From an uncultured Acetatifactor sp. (GTDB lineage Bacteria > Bacillota > Clostridia > Lachnospirales > Lachnospiraceae): DNA of 64,000 nucleotides. The notes below the pieces were generated by a model. The model searched no databases. It was given only the letters and a program-made list of their open reading frames with translations, and was not told the origin of the DNA. The stretch spans positions 62,001 through 126,000 of the forward strand of contig CAKSAN010000010.1 in assembly GCA_934436435.1 (NCBI GenBank). The letters are read 5' to 3'. Of the stretch, positions 8,147-16,302 are shown piece after piece. How positions within the stretch are numbered: the first letter of the stretch is position 1; every line of letters begins with the position of its first letter. The position numbers and the translations under genes were made by a program.

Positions 8147-8980
8147 ATGACACAAGAGAATCGTTCAGACAGACAACCGGATCTGGAATTGATACAGGTG
8201 CGGAGGAATCCGTATCTGGTGGATTACCGTGCCCGCAAACGCCGGGCCAGAGCCGAGAGACAGCGCCGCCGCAGACAGGCCAGAATCCGCAGATATATCC
8301 GGATATCCCTGCTGTGTGCCAGCATCCTCGTAGGAATCGTGGTGCTGAAAAATCTTGTGAAAGTACCCGCCAGCACCGCGGAGGCCAGTACTCCGGCGGA
8401 AATTGCCGCGGAAGCGGTACAGCAGGTCGAAAAACAGATCGGGGAGACGACGGGAAGCCGGATGCAGGGGCTTCCGGCAGACGTTTATGCGGCACATCCC
8501 GCCTGGACGGAAGATTTCCTGACGGTGAATGAGTATTCCAGACCGGGAGATCCCCTGACGGAAGTGAAAAATATTTTCGTACACTACACGGCAAATCCCG
8601 GCACCAGCGCAGCCCAGAACCGAAGCTATTTTGAGCAGTTGAAGGACAACCACGAACGCAGTGCCAGCGCCCATTTCATCATCGGTTATAACGGGGAGAT
8701 TCTCCAGTGTGTTCCTCTGGATGAGATCGCATATGCCGTGCAGACCCGCAACGAGGATTCCATCTCTATCGAATGCTGCTACAAAGCGGACAACGGACAG
8801 TTTACGCAGGAGACCTACGATTCTCTGATAAAGCTACTGAAATGGCTGACGGATGCTTACGATCTGGAGGCGGACGACATCCTGCGCCATTATGACTGCG
8901 GTGGCAAGAAATGTCCGATCTACTATACGGAGCATGAGGATGCCTGGAACCAACTGAAAGAGGATGTCAAAAATTTATAA
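8147..8980 (+). CDS. membrane-anchored N-acetylmuramoyl-L-alanine amidase (Amidase_2/PGRP fold)
   Basis: A 277-residue type II membrane protein. The cytoplasmic N-terminus is extremely basic (about residues 26-48, mostly Arg), then one membrane helix (about 49-67), then an extracytoplasmic Amidase_2 domain (about 125-277). Zinc ligands are visible as His in FVHYTA, and His and Cys in RHYDCGGKKCP; SIECCYKADNG holds the usual acidic position. It should cleave the MurNAc-L-Ala bond in peptidoglycan. The ATG at 8147 follows GAGGGGG. An upstream TTG at 8105 is in frame but has no ribosome site. It is followed by a terminator, so it is a single-gene unit. Confidence 0.92.
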   Translation: MTQENRSDRQPDLELIQVRRNPYLVDYRARKRRARAERQRRRRQARIRRYIRISLLCASILVGIVVLKNLVKVPASTAEASTPAEIAAEAVQQVEKQIGETTGSRMQGLPADVYAAHPAWTEDFLTVNEYSRPGDPLTEVKNIFVHYTANPGTSAAQNRSYFEQLKDNHERSASAHFIIGYNGEILQCVPLDEIAYAVQTRNEDSISIECCYKADNGQFTQETYDSLIKLLKWLTDAYDLEADDILRHYDCGGKKCPIYYTEHEDAWNQLKEDVKNL

Positions 8981-8994
8981 AAGCTTCCGAAGAG

Positions 8995-9027
8995 AGGAAC
9001 TTTTTCCGAAAGGAAAGGGTTCCTTTT
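8995..9027 (+). terminator. intrinsic terminator of the amidase gene
   Basis: AGGAACTTTTTCC and GGAAAGGGTTCCT pair through a GAAA tetraloop (13 bp, with G-U pairs), followed by TTTT. Confidence 0.75.
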
Positions 9028-9035
9028 AGTTAGTC

Positions 9036-9064
9036 TTGTTTCTGTGAAATAAGTTTGCTAGAAT
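9036..9064 (+). promoter_or_regulatory. promoter of rpe
   Basis: TTGTTT (9036-9041), a 17-base spacer, and TAGAAT (9059-9064), directly after the amidase terminator. Confidence 0.6.
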
Positions 9065-9146
9065 AGAACGGGAACGGAATACGATTTCCTGTTCCCGGGA
9101 AAATGAGCAACAGACAAGGCCCTGCGGGGTAGAAATGAGGAGTAAA

Positions 9147-9797
9147 ATGAATCTATTATCACCTTCAATTCTTTCAGCGGATTTCTGGAAGCTGGGAGAG
9201 GATATCAAAGCTGTGGAAGGAGCGGGAGTGCCCTGGCTGCACGTGGACGTGATGGACGGACTGTTCGTGCCGTCGATCTCCTATGGCATGCCGGTGCTGA
9301 AAGCAGTCAGACCCCACACGGATATGTTTCTGGATGTGCATCTGATGATCGAGAAGCCGGAGCGTTATGTGGAAGAGTTTGCGGCCTGCGGGGCGGATCT
9401 GGTGAATTTTCATCTGGAAGCCACAGAAGATGTGAAGGGATGCATTAATAAAATTCGTGCCACAGGCAAAAAGGTTGGCCTCACCATCAAACCCGCCACT
9501 CCGGCAGAGGCGGTGGAGCCTTATCTGGAACTGGTGGATATGGTGCTGGTTATGACCGTGGAGCCCGGTTTCGGCGGACAGAAGCTGATTCCGGAATGTC
9601 TGGATAAGGTACAGGTGATCCGGAAATTGATCGAAGACAAGGGCCTGTCTACTGATCTGGAAGTAGACGGTGGCATCAATCTGGACAATGTACAGCTTGC
9701 TCTGGAAAAGGGAGCTAACGTCATTGTAGCCGGTTCTGCCGTATTTAAAGACGATATCGCGGCAAATGCAAAGGCATTTCTGAATAGATTACAATAA
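9147..9797 (+). CDS. rpe: ribulose-phosphate 3-epimerase
   Basis: A 216-residue TIM-barrel enzyme interconverting D-ribulose 5-phosphate and D-xylulose 5-phosphate in the pentose phosphate pathway. Hallmarks are LSPSILSADF at the N-terminus, WLHVDVMDGLFVPSISYG (metal-binding His and Asp), LDVHLMIEKPERY, MTVEPGFGGQKLIPE, and EVDGGINLDN (catalytic Asp). The ATG at 9147 is preferred: it gives the family's usual N-terminus and has GAGGAG four bases upstream. An ATG at 9135 adds four residues. It begins a transcript that may run through the PAP2, GH2 and GH13 genes. Confidence 0.97.
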   Translation: MNLLSPSILSADFWKLGEDIKAVEGAGVPWLHVDVMDGLFVPSISYGMPVLKAVRPHTDMFLDVHLMIEKPERYVEEFAACGADLVNFHLEATEDVKGCINKIRATGKKVGLTIKPATPAEAVEPYLELVDMVLVMTVEPGFGGQKLIPECLDKVQVIRKLIEDKGLSTDLEVDGGINLDNVQLALEKGANVIVAGSAVFKDDIAANAKAFLNRLQ

Positions 9798-9865
9798 TTC
9801 AGGGAACCGTCTGCCTGCGGAGAGACCGGTAACTAAGTCGGAAGACAGACAAGGAGGAACGAAGG

Positions 9866-10429
9866 ATGGAATTACAGATATTACACGCAATCCAAGGGAT
9901 CCATCAAGAATGGCTGACAGAGATCCTGCGGTTATTTACCACCATAGGAGAAGGCGGAGCTGTCTGGATAGCAATAGCTATTGTGTTGGCATGTGTTCCC
10001 AAGACCCGAAAATGCGGTTTGACCATGATGATCGCCATGGCTTTGACCTATCTTTTGGGCAATTTGTTCCTTAAAAATGTGATCGCGAGACCCCGGCCCT
10101 GCGCAGTGGATACCAGCGTGACATTGAAAATTCCATTCCCTTCGGAGTATTCCTTCCCGTCGGGACACACCTCCAACGGATTTACCGCGGCGGTGACGAT
10201 CTTCAGCTATTATCGCAAGGCGGGAATTTTGAGCCTCCTTATGGCGGCGGTCATTGCCTTCTCCAGACTCTATTTCTTCGTCCATTATCCCACGGATATT
10301 CTGGGCGGGATCGTGCTGGGAACGCTGGACGCGCTGCTGGCAGTCTACCTGGTAAAGCGTCTGGAAGACCGGGCGGATGCCCGGACAGTGCCGGCAGACG
10401 ATAAGACCGGACACGCACAGGAAAAGTAA
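9866..10429 (+). CDS. PAP2 family membrane phosphatase
   Basis: A 187-residue polytopic protein with all three PAP2 phosphatase motifs: KNVIARPRP (K-x6-RP), PSGHT, and SRLYFFVHYPTD (S-R-x5-H-x3-D). About five membrane helices are visible. Such proteins dephosphorylate lipid phosphates such as undecaprenyl pyrophosphate or phosphatidylglycerophosphate outside the membrane; which one cannot be told. AAGGAGG precedes the ATG. It lies 68 bases after rpe and 40 before the GH2 gene. The C-terminal 20 residues are charged and cytoplasmic. Confidence 0.93.
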   Translation: MELQILHAIQGIHQEWLTEILRLFTTIGEGGAVWIAIAIVLACVPKTRKCGLTMMIAMALTYLLGNLFLKNVIARPRPCAVDTSVTLKIPFPSEYSFPSGHTSNGFTAAVTIFSYYRKAGILSLLMAAVIAFSRLYFFVHYPTDILGGIVLGTLDALLAVYLVKRLEDRADARTVPADDKTGHAQEK

Positions 10430-10469
10430 TTCGTCGGACCGGAACCGGACAGAAAGGGCAGAAATTTTG

Positions 10470-13400
10470 ATGAACAGCAGAACGTTATGGAATGATAACT
10501 GGTATTTTGCCAAAACAGAATTAGGCGTGGAATGGGAAAACAGAGCACTCTGGGAGCGGGAGATGCAGCCGGTGGACCTGCCCCATGACTGGCTGATCTA
10601 TGATACGAAGAACCTCTATGAAGACAGTATCGGATGGTACCGGAAAAGATTCGAGTATTCCACATCCGGAGTAAAATGCGCAGGCGAAGCGGCGCAGGAG
10701 AACCTGCGGGAGCAGTCAAATCCTGTGGCAGGTAATGCTCACACAACATGTGACGGTCGTGTCATTTTGCGCTTCGAGGGTGTTTACATGGATTCCGCAA
10801 TCTATGTAAACGGTACAAAGCTGGGGGAATGGAAATACGGCTATTCCACCTTTGACTGGGACATTACGGAACATCTGCGGGAGGGAGAGAACGAAGTCGT
10901 TCTCAGAGTTGTATTTCAGGCACCCAACAGCAGATGGTACAGCGGTGCCGGAATCTATCGGAATGTGTGGATGATCCGCCTGCCGGAGACACACATTCCT
11001 CTGGACGGCATCTACACTTCTTCTGTAGCGACAGAAAAAGGCTATGACCTGACCATTGACACGGAACTGGAATGGGGAACGGAAAACGAAGATTATGAAC
11101 TGGAATACTGCCTGCGCCCTGCTGGAGACAGCAAGAGCCCGGTGGCAACAGAAGGAATGAAGATATTCCGGGAAAAACAGCCCCTCACCCGTGGACAGAA
11201 GAAGGCCACAGTGACCATTCCTGTGGATAATCCCAGAAAATGGGACATCACGGATCCTTATCTGTATGACCTCATGGTCCGCCTGTGCAGACTGCCGGGG
11301 AATGACGGAGAGAACGGAGCGGACGGCACCGCGCAGAAGCCGGAAACCGTACAGAAACCGGAAACCACACAGGAAGAACACCTCCGCATCGGCTTCCGCA
11401 CCATACAGTTCGCTCCGGATCAGGGCTTTTTATTGAACGGCAGAAAGGTGCGCCTGAACGGTGCCTGTGATCACCATGATCTTGGAGCACTGGGAGCGGC
11501 TTTTCACAAGGAGGCCATGCGCCGGAAATTCGAACTCATGCGTTCCATGGGTGTCAATGCCCTGCGGACTTCCCACAATATGCCGGCGGTGGAATTGATG
11601 GAGCTGGCGGATGAGATGGGCTTTTTGATCCTTTCCGAAGCCTTTGACATGTGGGAAATGGCGAAGAACCCTTACGATTATGCCAGATTTTTCAAGGACT
11701 GGATGGAGAAGGATGTGCGTAGCTGGATCCGCAGAGACCGCAACCACCCTTCTGTTATTATGTGGAGTATCGGCAATGAGATTCCGGATACCCATGCGGA
11801 TGCCCACGGACAGGAGATCACACGAAGCCTCCTTGCGGCAGTCCGGGAGTGGGATTACCGCAATGTGGCACCGGTCACCATCGGCTCCAATTACATGCCC
11901 TGGGAAAACGCCCAGAAATGTGCGGATATTGTAAAGCTGGCAGGCTATAATTACGCGGAAAAATATTATGACGAGCACCATAAAAAATATCCGGACTGGA
12001 TTATCTACGGGAGCGAGACTTCTTCTGTGGTGCAGAGCCGCGGCGTGTATCATTTCCCGTTGGAGCGGGCGAGCCTGATCGAAGCGGATGAACAGTGCTC
12101 TGCTCTGGGCAACAGCACCACCAGCTGGGCGGCGAAAAATACGGAATACTGTATCATCATGGACAGAGATACCCCCTATTCCTGCGGTCAGTTCATCTGG
12201 ACAGCCATTGACTACATCGGAGAGCCGACCCCCTACCAGACGAAAAACAGCTATTTTGGTCAGATGGACACGGCGGGATTCCCCAAGGATTCCTATTATC
12301 TCTTCCGAGCAGAGTGGACGGACGAGAAAAAAGACCCCATGGTGCATGTATATCCCTACTGGGATTTCAACCCGGGACAACAGGTGGATGTACGGATCAC
12401 CAGCAACGCTCCGGAGGTGGAGCTGTTTGTCAACGGCGTGTCACAGGGGAAACAGCAGATCGACCATCAGAAAGGAACGGTATTACAGCCCTCCTGGAAG
12501 GTGCCGTATGTACCCGGCAGCATCTGTGCCGTGGCTTATGACGAGACCGGCAGAGAGATCGTCAGACAGGAGAGACATTCCTTCGGCAACACAGATCATT
12601 ATGTGGTAAAAGCAAATAAATCCACCCTGCGCGCCGACGGCGAGGATATGATCTTCGTGGCGATCTCGGCGGAGGACCGGGACGGATACCCGGTGGAAAA
12701 TGCTTCTGACTATGTGAGAGTGACCGTGGAAGGTGCCGGAAGACTGGTGGGACTGGACAACGGTGACAGCACGGATTACGATGCCTACAAAGGAACCGTA
12801 CGCAAGCTGTTTCAGGGGAAATTACTGGCGATGATCGCAGCGAAGACCGCCCCCGGAGAGATCCGGATCACCGTGGAGGACGCATGGCCGGAAAGCAAAG
12901 GCAGCCATCCGGCGGCACCGGCAGCCGTGACATTACAGGCAATAGAAGCACCGGTCCGCCCCGGCATCTGTGCGACGGAAGAGAACAGAGAATATCCGCC
13001 CGCCTTTGTAGCCCCCGGTTTTGTTCCGGTGCGGAAACTGGAAATGAGCGCCCCCAACATGACGCTGACACCGGAGAAGCCTTCCGTATTGTTGCATATC
13101 CGTATTTACCCCATGGAAGCCACCGACCGTAAGCTCCTCTGGAGCATTACGGATTCCTGCGGCATTCCCAGCCCCGTGGCAAAGCTGGAAGAACTGGAAG
13201 ACGGCGAGAGCATCCGAATTACGGGCGTCAGCGATGGCAGTTTTCAGGTAAGATGCATGAGCTGTAACGGAACTTCCACCATTAAAATGATTTCCCAGCT
13301 GGACTTCACAGTGGAAGGAATGGGACAGACATTCCTGTCGCCCTATGAGCCGGTGGCCGGGATCTCTTATGCTGACAGCTTTGGCGGAGACGTGAGCCGC

Positions 13401-14114
13401 GGTGTGGAGAATAGTGCAGGAACGGACAAGGCACAGCCGACCGGACTGGTCTATGAAGCTCTGGACTTCGGTGAATTCGGAAGTGATGAGATCACCCTGT
13501 CCATCTTTGCAAATGATAATGACCCTCACAGGATTCAAATCTGGGAGGGAGAGCCCGAAGAAAGCGGCTCCGGGACACAGGGAACGCTGGTGGGTGAGAT
13601 GACCTACCAGAAGCCCGGCATCTGGGAAGTATTCCAGCCGGAGACTTTTGTATTGCCCCGGAGATTAAAGGGCGTAACAAATATGACAATTTTGTCATTA
13701 GATAAATTTTTCCTGAAGGAGTTTCATTTTACCAGACAGGAAAAGGCTTATGCACGACTGTATGCCCTCACGGACGGAGTTACCTACGGGGACAGCTTTG
13801 TGAGAACAGCGGATGCCATTGAACAGATCGGTAATAATGTCTCTCTGGAATTTAGTGATATGAACTTTGGGGAAATGGGAACTGACAGTATTGTCATTTG
13901 CGGCAGAACCCCTTTGCAGCAGAATACGATCCAGCTGCGTTTCACCGACGGAGCGACGCAGGTACTTCCCTTCCCCCACAGCGAGGAATATCTGGAACTG
14001 CGTTTCCCTCTGGAAAAAGTGACGGGAGACCAGAAGGTAACCTTTGTCTTCCTGCCGGGATGCAATTTTGATTTTAAATGGTTCCGGTTTGAAAAAAGCG
14101 AATTTGAGGAGTAA
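10470..14114 (+). CDS. large GH2 family beta-galactosidase-like hydrolase
   Basis: A 1214-residue, apparently cytoplasmic GH2 enzyme. Domains in order: N-terminal sugar-binding jelly roll (about 5-180), Ig-like domain (about 185-325), TIM barrel (about 330-610) with acid/base Glu about 437 in WSIGNEIP and nucleophile Glu about 516 in YGSETSS, a DUF4982-type domain (WDFNPGQQVDVRI...), an Ig-like segment, then two similar C-terminal beta-sandwiches (about 965-1090 and 1095-1214), each starting with a YADSFGG/TYGDSFV-like strand and containing DFGEFGSDEI or NFGEMGTDSI. These paired units look like CBM6-like modules. The ATG at 10470 matches the family N-terminus; the frame is open further upstream but overlaps the PAP2 gene. 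Galactosidase versus other beta-glycosidase activity is not certain. Confidence 0.88.
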   Translation: MNSRTLWNDNWYFAKTELGVEWENRALWEREMQPVDLPHDWLIYDTKNLYEDSIGWYRKRFEYSTSGVKCAGEAAQENLREQSNPVAGNAHTTCDGRVILRFEGVYMDSAIYVNGTKLGEWKYGYSTFDWDITEHLREGENEVVLRVVFQAPNSRWYSGAGIYRNVWMIRLPETHIPLDGIYTSSVATEKGYDLTIDTELEWGTENEDYELEYCLRPAGDSKSPVATEGMKIFREKQPLTRGQKKATVTIPVDNPRKWDITDPYLYDLMVRLCRLPGNDGENGADGTAQKPETVQKPETTQEEHLRIGFRTIQFAPDQGFLLNGRKVRLNGACDHHDLGALGAAFHKEAMRRKFELMRSMGVNALRTSHNMPAVELMELADEMGFLILSEAFDMWEMAKNPYDYARFFKDWMEKDVRSWIRRDRNHPSVIMWSIGNEIPDTHADAHGQEITRSLLAAVREWDYRNVAPVTIGSNYMPWENAQKCADIVKLAGYNYAEKYYDEHHKKYPDWIIYGSETSSVVQSRGVYHFPLERASLIEADEQCSALGNSTTSWAAKNTEYCIIMDRDTPYSCGQFIWTAIDYIGEPTPYQTKNSYFGQMDTAGFPKDSYYLFRAEWTDEKKDPMVHVYPYWDFNPGQQVDVRITSNAPEVELFVNGVSQGKQQIDHQKGTVLQPSWKVPYVPGSICAVAYDETGREIVRQERHSFGNTDHYVVKANKSTLRADGEDMIFVAISAEDRDGYPVENASDYVRVTVEGAGRLVGLDNGDSTDYDAYKGTVRKLFQGKLLAMIAAKTAPGEIRITVEDAWPESKGSHPAAPAAVTLQAIEAPVRPGICATEENREYPPAFVAPGFVPVRKLEMSAPNMTLTPEKPSVLLHIRIYPMEATDRKLLWSITDSCGIPSPVAKLEELEDGESIRITGVSDGSFQVRCMSCNGTSTIKMISQLDFTVEGMGQTFLSPYEPVAGISYADSFGGDVSRGVENSAGTDKAQPTGLVYEALDFGEFGSDEITLSIFANDNDPHRIQIWEGEPEESGSGTQGTLVGEMTYQKPGIWEVFQPETFVLPRRLKGVTNMTILSLDKFFLKEFHFTRQEKAYARLYALTDGVTYGDSFVRTADAIEQIGNNVSLEFSDMNFGEMGTDSIVICGRTPLQQNTIQLRFTDGATQVLPFPHSEEYLELRFPLEKVTGDQKVTFVFLPGCNFDFKWFRFEKSEFEE

Positions 14115-14123
14115 AAGACAACT

Positions 14124-15875
14124 ATGAGCGGATGGAACAAAAAAATGTGGGCAACAATACTGGCAGTGGGAATGACAGCATCCCTGACCGCCTGTGGAGG
14201 AAACAACGGCGGAGAAGCCGGTATACAGGGTATACAGAATGATACTGCCACCGTACAGGAGCAGGGCACGGACAGTAACACTGATAGTAACACCGACAGC
14301 ACGGGCAGCACCGTATCTCTGGCACAGGATGGCCGGGCACTACAGATTCGGGACGATAATTACCGTACCTACTATGAGCTTTTTGTATATTCCTTCTATG
14401 ACAGTGACGGTGACGGCATCGGAGATCTGCAGGGAGTACTGGAAAAGCTGGATTATCTGAATGACGGAGACGATACCACGGACACGGATCTGGGGGTCAA
14501 CGGCATCTGGCTCATGCCTGTGATGCCTTCCACCACCTATCACAAATACGACACCACGGATTATGAGAACATCGATCCACAGTATGGGACTCTGGAAACA
14601 TTTCAGGAGCTGCTGACGGCTTGTCATGACCGGGGGATCCGCGTAATCCTGGATCTGGCAATGAATCATTCCTCCAGCAGCCATCCCTGGTTCTTACAGG
14701 CTGCGGAGTATCTGAAGAGTCTGCCAGAGGGCGTTGAACCGGACACGTCAGAATGCCCTTATGTGGATTATTATCATTTTTCCAGAGAATATCAGAGCGG
14801 TTCTGTGCAGCTGAACGGAACGGACTGGTATTACGAAGCCAGATTCTGGGACGGAATGCCGGATCTGAACCTGCAAAGCGAGGCCGTGCGGCGGGAATTT
14901 GAACAGATCGCGGATTTCTGGCTGGATATGGGTGTGGACGGTTTCCGGCTGGATGCGGTGAAAGAATACGTCACCGGCTCCACGAAGGATAACGTGGAGA
15001 TCTTAAGCTGGTTCGCCGATTATGTCCATGGCAAGGATCCGGAGAATTATCTGGTGTGCGAATGCTGGACAGAGCAGAATACCTATGCAAAATATTACGA
15101 GAGTGGCGTGGACAGCATGTTTGATTTCGCTTTTGCCGATAAGTCCGGTATCATTGCCAATGTGGTGAACGGCAAGGCTTCGGCAGCGTCCTACGCGAAA
15201 AATCTGGAAGCGGAACAGACCATATATGCACAGTATAATGAGGATTACATTAATGCTCCTTTTTATACCAACCACGATATGGGACGCAGCGCAGGTTACT
15301 ATGCCGGGGAAAACAGCGCCGCCCAGACGAAAATGGGTAACGCCCTGAATCTGTTAATGAACGGCAATGCATTCCTCTATTATGGGGAAGAACTGGGCAT
15401 GAAGGGCTCTGGCAAGGATGAGAATAAACGTGCCCCCATGTACTGGAGCAAGGACAGCAACGCAGAAGGCATGTGTAAGGGTCCGGCGGATATGGAAGAT
15501 TTCCAGATGAAGTTCGACAGTCTGGAAGAACAGCAGGAGGATGCGGATTCCATTTATAATTATGTAAAACAGGTGATCCGTGTCCGGAATCAGAATCCTG
15601 CCATTGCCAGAGGCACCACAACGTATCTGGAACAGTATTCCGGTGAACAATGCTTTGCACTGACAAGAACTTATGAGGACAGCACTTTATTATTGTTGGG
15701 AAATACCTCTGCTGAGGCTGTAACTGTAGATCTGACCGGACTTACCGTAGGAAAGACGGCAGCGGAAGATCTGGTACTGCTGGGAGAACTTTATACCGGA
15801 GAAGAGACCGCGGAGCGCACCGGTACAGAAATCACGCTTCCGGCTTACTCGATCCTGATCCTGGGAGAAGAGTAG
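14124..15875 (+). CDS. GH13 alpha-amylase-type lipoprotein
   Basis: A 583-residue surface lipoprotein. The signal peptide ends at lipobox SLTAC (about residue 24), followed by a linker with repeated DSNTDSNTDST. The GH13 barrel starts near residue 75 (YRTYYELFVYSFYDSDGDGIGDLQG). Catalytic residues are all present: nucleophile Asp about 277 (GFRLDAV), acid/base Glu about 313 (LVCECW), and Asp about 385 (YTNHDM). Region I is DLAMNHSS. A short beta domain ends the protein. It should cut starch-type alpha-glucans outside the cell and could feed the malEFG importer 27 kb away. It starts 9 bases after the GH2 stop, within that transcript. Confidence 0.92.
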   Translation: MSGWNKKMWATILAVGMTASLTACGGNNGGEAGIQGIQNDTATVQEQGTDSNTDSNTDSTGSTVSLAQDGRALQIRDDNYRTYYELFVYSFYDSDGDGIGDLQGVLEKLDYLNDGDDTTDTDLGVNGIWLMPVMPSTTYHKYDTTDYENIDPQYGTLETFQELLTACHDRGIRVILDLAMNHSSSSHPWFLQAAEYLKSLPEGVEPDTSECPYVDYYHFSREYQSGSVQLNGTDWYYEARFWDGMPDLNLQSEAVRREFEQIADFWLDMGVDGFRLDAVKEYVTGSTKDNVEILSWFADYVHGKDPENYLVCECWTEQNTYAKYYESGVDSMFDFAFADKSGIIANVVNGKASAASYAKNLEAEQTIYAQYNEDYINAPFYTNHDMGRSAGYYAGENSAAQTKMGNALNLLMNGNAFLYYGEELGMKGSGKDENKRAPMYWSKDSNAEGMCKGPADMEDFQMKFDSLEEQQEDADSIYNYVKQVIRVRNQNPAIARGTTTYLEQYSGEQCFALTRTYEDSTLLLLGNTSAEAVTVDLTGLTVGKTAAEDLVLLGELYTGEETAERTGTEITLPAYSILILGEE

Positions 15876-15887
15876 AACAAAACTGCA

Positions 15888-15916
15888 TTGACAGGGCACA
15901 TTTCCTGTGCTACTGT
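15888..15916 (+). promoter_or_regulatory. promoter of the metG T-box transcript
   Basis: Consensus TTGACA (15888-15893), exactly 17 bases, then TACTGT (15911-15916). Transcription would start near 15923, at the head of the T-box leader. Confidence 0.7.
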
Positions 15917-15922
15917 AAGAAT

Positions 15923-16220
15923 ACGCAAATGCAATGAGGAAGAGAGTATTTATCGTAGAAGTTTTACAGAGAACATTCCGGCAGGCTGAGAGGAATGAAA
16001 CGGACAGATAGAGAAGATGGCTTCTGAGCGGCGCACCGAACGGATACCGGGACGGAACAGGGAACGGTGGAAGCAAGGCTGCGACAGGATCCGCCTGTTA
16101 CAGCGGATAGGGTTACGGACCCGAAGAGGTCTGTGCCGTGAGGTACAGACGAAGAGAAGTGGTAACACGAGACAACGCTCGTCTTCTCAAAAAACTTATG
16201 TTTTTTGGGAAGACTTTTTT
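15923..16220 (+). promoter_or_regulatory. methionine T-box riboswitch leader with terminator
   Basis: A T-box leader for metG. Stem I shows GAAGAGAGTA near its start and GGCTGAGAGG before the specifier codon ATG (15995-15997, in GGAATGAAAC), matching tRNA-Met. GGCTTCTGAGC closes that region. The T-box bulge is in AAGTGGTAACACGA (16157-16170); its UGGU would pair with an ACCA end having A at the discriminator, as in tRNA-Met. The terminator is a 15-bp stem, 16181-16195 with 16200-16214, followed by TTTTTT. Uncharged tRNA-Met should favour antitermination and raise MetRS. Confidence 0.92.
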
Positions 16221-16302
16221 ATTGCAACAAGGATTGTGAGAGTGCGGAGCACGGAGCAATCCGTTGGAATTAAAATAAACTAAGAAAAGGAGAATCGGAT
16301 TT

